From an uncultured Bacteroidales bacterium (GTDB taxonomy: Bacteria; Bacteroidota; Bacteroidia; Bacteroidales; Paludibacteraceae), in contig CAIWIS010000624.1 in the NCBI GenBank assembly GCA_903912795.1, positions 1 through 15,932 of the forward strand: a stretch of 15,932 nt of DNA, written 5' to 3'. The stretch's first letter is position 1. The number at the start of each line of letters is the position of its first letter. Position numbers and translations under genes: made by a program. Below the pieces are notes generated by a model. The model was not told the origin of the DNA and did no database searches. It saw nothing but the letters and a program-made list of their open reading frames with translations. Below, in pieces: positions 1 to 7,199 of the stretch.

Positions 1-940
1 AAAAATAACTTTTTATAAATGGATTTGCATAATTATTCTTTTTCATTCGTTCTGAAATAATATAATTTTCCCAAATTATTCCCTTATCATCCCTCATTGA
101 CAGTGGATTAAAATTATTAATAATGGTATTCCGAACTCCATTATCCCAAAAATAAATCTTTTTGGCAAACTTCAATTCATTCCGTAAGTTTCTACTAAAT
201 CCATTGAGTGTGAAAATAATAAAACCTTTTTCGAGAATTTCTATGTAATTTTTTATTGTATTTTTATCCACATGTAAGAGTTGTGCCAATTCATTAAACG
301 AAACTTCACTTCCCATTTGTAAAGCCAAAGCTTGCAACAATTTCTCTAAAATATCAGGCTTTTTAATATTTGAAAACGACAATAAATCTTTATATAAATA
401 ACTATCAATCAGTTGTTTTAATCTTTCCTTTTCTTCCGAAGGGTGCACAATAATTTCGGGATACATACCGTAAATAAGTCGCAACTCAAGTTGCTGAAGC
501 GATTTTATATAACCGTCGGTAAGTTCTAATTCATTCCAGGTAACGGGAAACATAAAATACTCCCATTTTCTACCCGTAAGCGATTCCGAAAGTTGATTTT
601 TAATATCCAAAGCCGACGAACCGCTCATTATTAATTGAACATCTTTGAATTTATCGACAATAATTTTGGCTGTCAAACCAATATTATTTATGCGTTGTAC
701 TTCATCAATAAACACAATTTTATGAGCTCCAATAATGTTTTTAATCTGTTCTGTAGATGGTTCATTTAACGATTCGCGAGTAACTCTATCATCTCCATCA
801 AGTAGCAATACATCAGTGTACGATTGAAGCAAATTCAGCAACGAAGTAGTTTTACCTATTTGTCTGGCACCAATCACTACAATTGCTTTGCCCGAAAACA
901 TACGTTTTGCAATCAATTTTTCAATATCTCGTTGTATCAT
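1..940 (-). CDS. DUF4143-family AAA+ ATPase, 3' end outside the window
   Basis: An open frame of 313 codons starts at the ATG at 940-938 and is still open at the window edge. Translation shows a P-loop GARQIGKT at residues 24-31, a Walker B strand IVFIDE at 75-80 followed by VQR, and a sensor-like strand LIMSGSSA at 103-110. SLTGRKWEYFMFPVTWNE (120-137) is characteristic of the 'ATP-binding protein, AAA_14 plus DUF4143' family. Residues about 195-242 look like a winged-helix segment and IYFWDNGVRN (262-271) is a typical DUF4143 motif. Family members are usually about 380-400 residues, so perhaps 70-90 residues are missing to the left. The family is widespread in bacteria and archaea and its cellular role is poorly defined, so I assign only ATP binding. 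The start fits a TATCTTTG promoter element 18 nt upstream. Operator-like repeats sit just in front of the gene. I see no frameshift. Confidence 0.9.
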   Translation of the reverse strand, partial: MIQRDIEKLIAKRMFSGKAIVVIGARQIGKTTSLLNLLQSYTDVLLLDGDDRVTRESLNEPSTEQIKNIIGAHKIVFIDEVQRINNIGLTAKIIVDKFKDVQLIMSGSSALDIKNQLSESLTGRKWEYFMFPVTWNELELTDGYIKSLQQLELRLIYGMYPEIIVHPSEEKERLKQLIDSYLYKDLLSFSNIKKPDILEKLLQALALQMGSEVSFNELAQLLHVDKNTIKNYIEILEKGFIIFTLNGFSRNLRNELKFAKKIYFWDNGVRNTIINNFNPLSMRDDKGIIWENYIISERMKKNNYANPFIKSYF

Positions 941-957
941 AACGCTTAAATTTGATG

Positions 958-991
958 CAAAGATAGTAATAATTTTATTCAATTCACCAAA
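958..991 (-). promoter_or_regulatory. Candidate Bacteroidota-type promoter of the DUF4143 ATPase gene
   Basis: On the minus strand TATCTTTG (965-958) matches the Bacteroidota -7 consensus TAnnTTTG exactly. A TTTG (991-988) lies 22 nt upstream, close to the usual 19-21 nt spacing to the -33 element. Transcription would begin about 10-15 nt before the ATG at 940. The -33 element lies inside the first copy of the repeat array at 982-1070. Called from consensus only. Confidence 0.55.
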
Positions 992-1070
992 TTAAGTCAA
1001 TTTTAGTGAGTTCATTCACCAAATTAGGTCAAATTCAGTGAATACAAATCACTGAAATTAACCTAATTCA
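982..1070. repeat. Operator-like array: two tandem 28-nt repeats and one inverted copy
   Basis: Unit A (982-1009) and unit B (1014-1041) both begin ATTCACCAAATTA and end AGTGA, and start 32 nt apart, close to three helical turns. They differ at only a few positions. A third degenerate copy in inverted orientation occupies about 1049-1070. TTCAGTGA (1034-1041) and TCACTGAA (1049-1056) form a perfect 8-bp stem with a 7-nt loop. Each unit is itself bounded by TTCAC and GTGA(A) half-sites. The array fills most of the gap between nadA and the ATPase gene and overlaps the putative -33 element of the latter. This placement fits repressor binding sites; the hairpin might also help end nadA transcription, although no T-run follows it. 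No regulator is identified. Confidence 0.65.
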
Positions 1071-1109
1071 AATAAATAATCAAATAATTTTAAATTAATA
1101 CGTTATAAA

Positions 1110-2039
1110 TCAACTCATTTCAAACATTCTCAAAATTGGTGCTACAGCTTTTATCCTTACTTCTTCGTCCACTAAAATTTCAGGCGATTCATTTAATAAA
1201 CACTGGTACAATTTTTCGAGCGTGTTTAAACGCATAAAATTACATTCGTTGCAAGCACAAGTACTATCGTTTGGTGGAACTGGAATAAACTCTTTATCGG
1301 GACTTTTCTTTTGCATTTCGTGTAAAATACCGCTTTCGGTAGCTACAATAAACGAGTTTTTATCTGAATTTATGGTATAATTAAGCAATGCTTGCGTACT
1401 ACCAATAAAATCGGCCATAAGCAACAACGGACGTTTACATTCCGGGTGAGCCAGCACTTGAGCTTCGGGGTGTTCTGCTTTAAGTTTCACCAACTTTTCA
1501 ACAGAGAATTGCTCGTGTACATGGCAGGCTCCGTCCCATAATAACATATTATGTCCGGTTACACTGTTGATATAATTTCCTAAGTTTCTGTCCGGACCAA
1601 AAATTAATTTCGCATCTTTGGGGAATTGTTCTACTATTTTTTTTGCATTGGTCGAAGTTACCACCACATCGGTAAGCGCTTTAACGGCCGCTGTGGTATT
1701 TACATACGAAATAACAATATGATAAGGGTGAGCCTTACAAAATGCCTCAAATGCGTCCGCAGGACAACTATCGGCCAACGAGCAACCGGCATTCATGTCT
1801 GGCACAAGTACTTTTTTGGTTGGAGAAAGAATTTTGGCTGTTTCGCCCATAAAATGTACACCGCAAAGTACTATAATATCCGCATCGGTTTTGGCAGCTT
1901 GTTGCGCCAGCGCTAAACTATCGCCTACCACATCGGCTATATCCTGTATATCGCCCATTTGGTAGTAATGCGCCATGATGACAGCATTTTTTTCGGCTTT
2001 GAGACGAAGTATTTCGTTTATTAATTCTGTCTTATTCAT
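1110..2039 (-). CDS. nadA: Quinolinate synthase NadA
   Basis: The 309-residue product is a short-form NadA, the [4Fe-4S] enzyme that condenses iminoaspartate with dihydroxyacetone phosphate to give quinolinate in de novo NAD synthesis in the cytoplasm. Family signatures are clear: MAHYYQ (22-27), GDSLALAQQA (39-48), GVHFMGETAKILSP (60-73), SYVNTTAAVKA (111-121) and WDGACHVHEQF (168-178). The three cluster ligands are expected to be Cys86 (NAGCSLA), Cys172 (GACHVH) and a cysteine of the CACNEC motif at 261-266. The length fits the compact type, such as the roughly 300-residue Thermotoga enzyme. The chosen ATG gives the normal N-terminus; no strong Shine-Dalgarno sequence precedes it. nadB and nadC are not adjacent, and non-coding DNA of about 570 nt lies upstream, so it is probably transcribed alone. 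Confidence 0.96.
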   Translation of the reverse strand: MNKTELINEILRLKAEKNAVIMAHYYQMGDIQDIADVVGDSLALAQQAAKTDADIIVLCGVHFMGETAKILSPTKKVLVPDMNAGCSLADSCPADAFEAFCKAHPYHIVISYVNTTAAVKALTDVVVTSTNAKKIVEQFPKDAKLIFGPDRNLGNYINSVTGHNMLLWDGACHVHEQFSVEKLVKLKAEHPEAQVLAHPECKRPLLLMADFIGSTQALLNYTINSDKNSFIVATESGILHEMQKKSPDKEFIPVPPNDSTCACNECNFMRLNTLEKLYQCLLNESPEILVDEEVRIKAVAPILRMFEMS

Positions 2040-2063
2040 GATGAAATAAATTATTTTAATATT

Positions 2064-2186
2064 AAAACCACATAAGTCACTTAAGTTATTTAAATATAAA
2101 CTCTAGATAAAAAATCTTATGATTTTTCTTAAGTTCACTTTAGTACGTATTTGCTTTTATATTTCTTAAGTGACTTATGTGGTTTT
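2064..2186. repeat. 22-bp perfect inverted repeat (long-loop hairpin element)
   Basis: The arm at 2064-2085 begins AAAACCACATAAGTCACTTA and the arm at 2165-2186 is its exact reverse complement, separated by 79 nt. Pairing can continue inward: AAATATAAA at 2092-2100 pairs with TTTATATTT just before 2165 if six bases (2086-2091) bulge out. A related but degraded stretch, CTTAAGTTCACTT, begins at 2128 in the loop. No open frame lies inside. It resembles a small dispersed palindromic element rather than an intrinsic terminator, because the loop is long and no T-run follows. It lies directly upstream of nadA, whose transcript probably includes or abuts it. Confidence 0.75.
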
Positions 2187-2612
2187 CAAAAATTTTAAAT
2201 AGGTTTTCAAACAAACTATTATAAATATTCTTTTTTATTTTTTACAAAAAACTTTTATGAATATAATAATAGGCTGTTAGTTTGGTTAATAAAATATTTA
2301 CAAAAAACTTGTATAATTCATTATTAAAATATCTATACTTTCTATCAACACAGGTTTATGTAAATTTGTTCTGATAATTATGTATTTACAAACTTTATCA
2401 ACACACTGTTAATAACTGCAAAGTTAGAAACTTTTACCGAAACACCATGCTAATAACTGTATAAAAGGGGTTAAAAAGTTTGATAAAAAAAAGGATTAAC
2501 TTTTTAGGTCAATCCAATTTTTAATGTAATACATTTGTAATATCAATTATGCAACTTTAGTTATAATATTTATGTGAGGTATTTTTCAACAGTTTTCAAC
2601 AGCTATGAACAA
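2187..2612. other. AT-rich non-coding region with iteron-like and DnaA-box-like motifs
   Basis: There is no credible gene in this stretch of 426 nt. The 14-mer TTTACAAAAAACTT occurs twice (2241-2254 and 2297-2310), with a shorter relative, TTTACAAACTTT, at 2385-2396. TAATAACTG occurs at 2410-2418 and 2451-2459. Sequences one or two bases from the DnaA box TTATCCACA are CTATCAACA (2342-2350), TTATCAACA (2395-2403) and two abutting TTTTCAACAG motifs (2583-2592 and 2593-2602). TAAAAAGTT (2472-2480) can pair with AACTTTTTA (2498-2506). A minus-strand TAACTTTG (2426-2419) matches the -7 consensus but has no good -33 partner. It holds the nadA upstream region and the 3' flank of the receiver gene at 2613; a replication-related role is possible but unproven. 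Confidence 0.4.
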
Positions 2613-4010
2613 TTATAGATACCTTTTTTCTTTACCCACACTTACAAGCATTTCGTTTATTTCTTTTTTCATTTCGGCCATACGCACTTCGCGGTTTACC
2701 ATAAACTTATTCATATAACTAAGTTCGTTTACCTTTTTAATTAAAGCTTCTTCGGCTTTTTTGCGTTCCAACTCACCAGCTGCTCGTACTGATACCAATC
2801 GCAATATGTTTTCGGCCAGAATTGGGTTTTTAAGAGGCTTACTTCCGATAATTGCAATTAATCCAATAGGTTTACCATCAAAACTCCAAAGTGTAGTGCC
2901 TACATAACTTTCAGCATTTAGTTCTTGCAGCGCTTTATCGTTAGGAAACAAATTACAAACATTTTGCGGAAAACAGCAAATGGTTTTTCCAACCACATCG
3001 CCACAAGGCGTTTCTTTAAGGGTGTACGATACATTAACATCAAAATTGCCATAATTATAAATAGCTAAGGTGTGAGCAGTTAATCCATCTCCATCTAGTG
3101 TGTCGATACATACATATTCCATTTCCAGTATTTGAGATAAATACTTAGCCAATGATTCAAAAAAATCTTCGCCTGAGCCTTTTAATCCACATGTAATCAA
3201 AAATTTACTAACATCTTCTATTACTTTGCGCTCGGTAATATCCTGAATAGTACCACGCATAGTTATAATTTGATTATTTTCATCAAAATCAAGTTTACCT
3301 AAACCATGTACCCACCTGATTTGATTATCTGAAAGCCGTTTTATTCGATATTCTTTGTTGAAAGGCATTTTTTTCTCTTGCACATCAATCGCAAAATGTT
3401 TATTCATCATTTCGCGGTCATCTTCTAAAACAATACTAGACCAACCTGAAACAGTTCGAACAAAAGAGGAATCAATTCCAAATATAGAATCTAGAATTTC
3501 TGATGATGTCCAATAACCACTTTGAATATCTAATTTATATGATCCAATTCCGGCAGCCCGTTGCGATTCTTTAAAAAAATGTTCACTTTCAATAAGAGCA
3601 AGTTCAGCTCGTTTTAGTTTGAGCTCGATTTCAACTTCTTTCACAACTCGGCCAATAACAGTAGGCAATAAATCGAGTAAATTGGTGTCTTTTATAATAT
3701 AATCGCGCGCACCGAGTTTCATCATTTCTACGGCAATGCGCTCGTCGCCTTGCCCTGTAGCAATAATAAACGGAGGTAACACAAGTCCTTTTTCTTGCAT
3801 GTCAACTATAAAATCTTTGGCTGTCATGTCGTTCAGACTATAATCAACAACCATTAAGATTGGCGAATTGGTTGATAACCAATTATTAGCTTGTAATGCC
3901 GACAAAGCGGAATGTGTTTTATACCCACATTCGGTCATTTTTTCACAGATCAATTCGTTTAATCCTAAATCATCCTCGATGATAAGAATAGTGTTTTGCA
4001 AGCTTTCCAT
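2613..4010 (-). CDS. Receiver-PAS-GAF signalling protein without a kinase core
   Basis: The 465-residue protein begins with a complete receiver domain (about 6-125): acidic pocket Glu12/Asp13/Asp14, phosphoacceptor Asp56 (MVVDYSL), Thr85 (IIATG) and Lys107 (YIIKD). A PAS domain follows (about 150-262, closing with GTIQDITERK). Next comes a GAF-like domain (about 268-412) with the pattern TPCGDVV...CNLFPND...AESYVGTTL...IGLIAI. The last 50 residues are a charged helix ending in REVRMAEMKKEINEML and RYL. No H-box or ATPase domain is present and the frame ends normally, so the protein does not look truncated. The same tail motif closes the receiver-PAS protein at 11149-14475. It lies 13 nt behind the stand-alone response regulator gene and is probably co-transcribed with it. 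AGGAAG directly precedes the ATG and may serve as a weak ribosome site. Its output is unknown; it may relay or sense rather than regulate transcription. Confidence 0.88.
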   Translation of the reverse strand: MESLQNTILIIEDDLGLNELICEKMTECGYKTHSALSALQANNWLSTNSPILMVVDYSLNDMTAKDFIVDMQEKGLVLPPFIIATGQGDERIAVEMMKLGARDYIIKDTNLLDLLPTVIGRVVKEVEIELKLKRAELALIESEHFFKESQRAAGIGSYKLDIQSGYWTSSEILDSIFGIDSSFVRTVSGWSSIVLEDDREMMNKHFAIDVQEKKMPFNKEYRIKRLSDNQIRWVHGLGKLDFDENNQIITMRGTIQDITERKVIEDVSKFLITCGLKGSGEDFFESLAKYLSQILEMEYVCIDTLDGDGLTAHTLAIYNYGNFDVNVSYTLKETPCGDVVGKTICCFPQNVCNLFPNDKALQELNAESYVGTTLWSFDGKPIGLIAIIGSKPLKNPILAENILRLVSVRAAGELERKKAEEALIKKVNELSYMNKFMVNREVRMAEMKKEINEMLVSVGKEKRYL

Positions 4011-4023
4011 CTTCCTTTTAAAT

Positions 4024-4461
4024 TTAATTAATTACTCTTACAATTTGAATAAATAGACCCATACGGTTCAGCACTTCGGCAAATTTATCGAACTGTACAG
4101 GTTTGGTAATGTACATATTACAACCGTATTTATAACATGCATCTACTTCACGCGGGTCGTCGGTGGTGGTAAGCATTATTACGGGAATTTCTTTTAAATC
4201 GTTATCGGTTTTCACTTTTTGCAATAACTCCACACCATCCATTATGGGCATATTAATGTCCAATAGTAACAAATAGGCTTTTTCGGGGTCGCGAATTTCT
4301 TTTTCGGCTGTGCCGTTCAGAAAATCCCATGTTTCCACACCGTTTTTAAAACGAATAATAGAGTTACATACACCCGATTCAAGTAAACCTGCTTTTATAA
4401 GTTCGGCATGACCATCGTCATCCTCAGCAACTAAAATGATTAATTCTTTGTAGTTTTTCAT
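4024..4461 (-). CDS. Stand-alone CheY-like (Rcp1-type) response regulator
   Basis: The 145-residue protein is one receiver domain with no output module. The acidic triad is Glu13/Asp14/Asp15 (VAEDDDGH), the phosphoacceptor is Asp68 (LLLLDINMPIMDG), the switch threonine is in LTTTDDP (98-100) and the conserved lysine is Lys120 (YITKP). Features such as AEDDDGHAELIKAGL, the loop before the aspartate strand, and DDPREVDACYKYGCNMYITKP match the Rcp1-like family, whose members usually take phosphate from PAS/GAF or phytochrome-type histidine kinases. No phytochrome is encoded here; the nearest kinases are at 4729-7176 and 7200-9128. It is the first gene of a pair with the receiver-PAS-GAF gene 13 nt downstream. 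No promoter consensus was found in its 267-nt upstream spacer, so read-through from the larger block is possible. Confidence 0.93.
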   Translation of the reverse strand: MKNYKELIILVAEDDDGHAELIKAGLLESGVCNSIIRFKNGVETWDFLNGTAEKEIRDPEKAYLLLLDINMPIMDGVELLQKVKTDNDLKEIPVIMLTTTDDPREVDACYKYGCNMYITKPVQFDKFAEVLNRMGLFIQIVRVIN

Positions 4462-4480
4462 GGTGATTAATTAATTATAT

Positions 4481-4727
4481 TTTTATCTGCCCCAAGCCCC
4501 TAAAGGGGATGTGAGGTTAGTATTGTTTTATTTCATTTTAGTTTTATCTGCCCCCAACCCCTAAAGGGGAGTTGAAGTTAGTATTGATTATTTTCATTTC
4601 TAATATTTTTCTTTAATAGCTTAATACTGCGTCTTAACATCCCCTTTAGGGGCTTGGGGCAGACAGAACTGCATCTTAAAGCCCTGCCATTTATCCCGAT
4701 TTTTTTATCGGGAGGGGTTTGGGGCAA
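4481..4727. repeat. Cluster of GC-rich palindromic repeats (two direct, one inverted, one degenerate copy)
   Basis: Two direct 45-nt copies lie at 4481-4525 and 4542-4586, both starting TTTTATCTGCCCC and ending TTAGTATTG, 61 nt apart. Each contains the palindrome CCCCTAAAGGGG. A third copy lies inverted at 4638-4663: 26 nt that are the exact reverse complement of 4486-4511. A fourth degenerate copy spans about 4669-4727: GCATCTTAAAG, an internal hairpin, then GGGGTTTGGGGCA. Copies 3 and 4 are preceded by GCGTCTTAA and GCATCTTAA. The element at 15582-15675 has the same layout (CCCC...GGGG core next to a TTAAGACGCA flank). This part of the spacer is far more GC-rich than its surroundings. No ORF is present. 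Confidence 0.85.
4694..4713 (-). terminator. Hairpin just after the receiver-PAS-histidine kinase gene
   Basis: TCCCGAT (4694-4700) and ATCGGGA (4707-4713) form a perfect 7-bp stem with a 6-nt loop, 15 nt beyond the stop codon of the kinase gene at 4729. On the minus strand the stem is not followed by a clear T-run, so termination would be imperfect. It is embedded in the fourth repeat copy and could equally be part of that element. Confidence 0.45.
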
Positions 4728-4728
4728 T

Positions 4729-7176
4729 TTATTCTTCAAATTTATTTTTGTGCAATTCTACAAAAAAGGTACTTCCTTCACCTTCAACCGATTCGGCCCA
4801 AATTTTCCCTTTGTGTTTATCTACAATTCGCTTGGCAAGGCTGAGTCCAAGTCCTTCGCCTGCTTCGGGAGCAGAGGCATCCACACGATAAAACACATCC
4901 CAAATTTTTTGAAGGTGCCGATTGTTAATGCCAATACCGTTATCTTTAATGCTGTAAATCACCTTGTTGTATTTGGTGTGCGACGAAATGTCGAGCGTTA
5001 ATTTACGGTTTTTATCGCTGTATTTTAGGGCATTGCCAATAATATTCGAAAACAATTGATTTAATTGGTTGGTATCGCCATAACAACTATCTAACTCATG
5101 TAAAACAACATTCGCCTCCATTTCTTTGAGCTGATAATCGAAAATGGTGAGTATGGATTTGAATAACTTATTCATTTCCAAAATCGTAGAGCTCATCACT
5201 ACTCGCCCGGTGCGCGAAACTTGGAGCAAACCATTGATAAGCGTATCCATTTTACTTACATTATTAAGAATAAAACTGAGCGATTTTGGAATGTCATCGG
5301 TTGTAAGCCTTTTGTATTCGGCGGCTAATTCAGCATTAGCATTCATTTCGGCCATTAGATTTGTAAGTTCGGCAGTTTGTTTTTGCAGACGTTTGCTAAA
5401 TCCCTGAATATTTACCAATGGTGAGCGCAAATCGTGTGATGCCACATAAATATAGTTTTCGAGTTCTTTGTTTTTTTCCTTAATTATCTCGTGTATTTGT
5501 TCGTTCGATGTAATATCGGTTGAGATGGTCGAAAACTTATTTTTTTCAGATGACACTACCGAAATTAAAAAATATTTATCCAACGGTAGATAATAGGTAT
5601 TGAACTCTAGGCTAGTACCATTCAAAGCCACATTGGCATACTCTTGCAAGTAAGGTGCTGTTTCTATACCGTAAACTTCTGTTGCAAGTCGCCCTACGGC
5701 ACTTTCCTTTTCTATTCCGGTAATGGATGTAAATGTTTTGTTACAATCCAAAATACGATAATCAATAGCATCGCCATTATTGTCAAACACCAATTCGTGG
5801 ATAACTACCATTTCGGTCATCGAATTGAAAAGTGTACTGAGTTTTTCTTCGCTTTCGCGCAATGTTTCTTTTGCCCTTAATTGGTCTTCGAGTACGCTAA
5901 GCAAAGTTGTTCGCGATTGGTTTGAAACCTCCAATGCTTTTTGCAAACGTTCTTTACTATCGGCAAGTTCCATTTCTGCCAATTTTCGTTTGGAAATGTC
6001 ATTAATTACCACCAAGGTGGCAGGTAAATCATTATATCGAATGGATTTGGCTTGCGTTTCAACATCCAACACAGATCCATTTAATTTTAAGTATTTTTGC
6101 TCTTGCATTTGAACAAATCCTTTTTCTGCCAGTAGTTTTGAATTTTCAACAGCAAGCTCACGATAATCGGGATGAATAAATTCATTGATGTGCTTACCAA
6201 GAATTTCACTTTCTGTTATTGCACCAAAAAGTTGAATTGCAGCAGGGTTAAAATACATTGTTTTCCAATCATGTATTATTGCCATTGGTACAGGCGAAAA
6301 CTCAATGAGGTTGCGATAATCTTCCTCGCTTTTTAACAACGCTTTTTCAGCTTTTTTTTCCTCAGTAATATCTCGTATAAAAACCACAAAAGCATTTATA
6401 TATTCGGTTTGATAAACGGTAGATATTTCAACATCGTAAACACTTCCATCTTTTCGCTTGTGTTTCGACTCGAAACGGTCACTTCCAAATTCAATTATTT
6501 TTTTTATGTGATATTCAGTTTCATCTTTATTTTCAATAACCTCAACATCAGATATATGCATGTTAAGCAATTCAGTTTCGGCATAGCCCGACATTTTGCA
6601 ATAAGCATCATTCACTTCAATGAATTTTCCATCCATGTCGGTCATCCAGTAACCATCCATAGCTGTTTGAAGTATGTATTTTATCTGGTTTTTACCTTCT
6701 TCGGTTTCTTTGCTAGAAGTTAAAAGTTCTTCGTTGGCTTGTATTAACTTTTCATTTTTTTTCTGTAATTGAGTAACCAACAACTGATTTTCTCTTTTTA
6801 AACGCCAGTTTTGAGCGGCTTTATCTAGAATATTTTTAAGATTTTTGGTTTCGAATGGTTTTGTAATATATTGATATACTTGTCCTTGATTAATGGCATC
6901 GATAATAACTTCGGCTTCGCTGTATGCAGTAAGTAGTATCCGTATGGTGTCGGGGTAAAGCAGAGCAACTTCGGACAATAATTCGATTCCTGTTTTTTTA
7001 GGCATTCGCTGGTCCGAAATAACGATCTGAATTTCGGTTGTGGCTAATATTTCCATACCTTGAGCGGCCGAAGGAGCCGTATAGACTTCAAAATCGTCCT
7101 GAAAAAGTTGCTCAAAATTAAACAGAGCCGATTTTTCATCATCGATGTACAATATTTTCATCCCTTCATTTTCCAT
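4729..7176 (-). CDS. Cytoplasmic receiver-PAS3-histidine kinase
   Basis: The 815-residue protein starts with a receiver (about 6-122): Asp12/Asp13, phosphoacceptor Asp55 (VISDQRMPKKTG), Thr83 and Lys106 (YITKPFE). A coiled coil (about 125-165) leads to PAS1 (about 165-275, ending IRDITEEKKAE), PAS2 (about 285-400) and PAS3 (about 445-560, ending STDITSNE). The kinase core has an H-box ASHDLRSPL with His581, an N-box around Asn711-Asn715 (NIIGNALKYS), a G1 box DNGIGI (745-750), an F-box IWDVFYR and a G2 box GEGLGLSLAK (773-782). No transmembrane segment is visible, so it should act in the cytoplasm. PAS3 is the same subtype (IDYRILDCN...) as PAS2 of the protein at 11149. The N-terminal receiver suggests that its activity is set by phosphotransfer from another kinase, most simply the membrane kinase 23 nt upstream. 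Met6 is a possible alternative start. Likely last gene of the four-gene block. Confidence 0.94.
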   Translation of the reverse strand: MENEGMKILYIDDEKSALFNFEQLFQDDFEVYTAPSAAQGMEILATTEIQIVISDQRMPKKTGIELLSEVALLYPDTIRILLTAYSEAEVIIDAINQGQVYQYITKPFETKNLKNILDKAAQNWRLKRENQLLVTQLQKKNEKLIQANEELLTSSKETEEGKNQIKYILQTAMDGYWMTDMDGKFIEVNDAYCKMSGYAETELLNMHISDVEVIENKDETEYHIKKIIEFGSDRFESKHKRKDGSVYDVEISTVYQTEYINAFVVFIRDITEEKKAEKALLKSEEDYRNLIEFSPVPMAIIHDWKTMYFNPAAIQLFGAITESEILGKHINEFIHPDYRELAVENSKLLAEKGFVQMQEQKYLKLNGSVLDVETQAKSIRYNDLPATLVVINDISKRKLAEMELADSKERLQKALEVSNQSRTTLLSVLEDQLRAKETLRESEEKLSTLFNSMTEMVVIHELVFDNNGDAIDYRILDCNKTFTSITGIEKESAVGRLATEVYGIETAPYLQEYANVALNGTSLEFNTYYLPLDKYFLISVVSSEKNKFSTISTDITSNEQIHEIIKEKNKELENYIYVASHDLRSPLVNIQGFSKRLQKQTAELTNLMAEMNANAELAAEYKRLTTDDIPKSLSFILNNVSKMDTLINGLLQVSRTGRVVMSSTILEMNKLFKSILTIFDYQLKEMEANVVLHELDSCYGDTNQLNQLFSNIIGNALKYSDKNRKLTLDISSHTKYNKVIYSIKDNGIGINNRHLQKIWDVFYRVDASAPEAGEGLGLSLAKRIVDKHKGKIWAESVEGEGSTFFVELHKNKFEE

Positions 7177-7199
7177 GATATAATTGATTTTATTGAACG

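Noticed and set aside
1626..1916. Open frame on the plus strand inside nadA (96 codons)
   Set aside because: It lies antisense to a well-supported enzyme gene, and its predicted peptide is cysteine- and aromatic-rich without family features.
2064..2186. Insertion sequence bounded by terminal inverted repeats
   Set aside because: Only 79 nt lie between the arms, with no transposase frame and no clear target-site duplication. A non-autonomous palindromic element remains possible.
2504..2512. TTAGGTCAA shared with the operator-like array at 1024-1032
   Set aside because: A single 9-base match in AT-rich DNA without the flanking repeat structure is not enough to call another operator site.
2613..4010. 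Histidine kinase gene truncated by a frameshift
   Set aside because: The protein ends in a conserved tail motif also present in the protein at 11149, and the downstream non-coding DNA shows no remnant of a kinase core.
4024..4461. Response regulator of a phytochrome light-sensing system
   Set aside because: The receiver is of the Rcp1 type, but no phytochrome or chromophore-binding GAF gene is visible, and this receiver family also partners with many other kinases.
4481..4727. Possible CRISPR array
   Set aside because: Only two direct copies, one inverted copy and one degenerate copy are present, spacing is irregular, the repeats are internally palindromic and no cas genes are visible.
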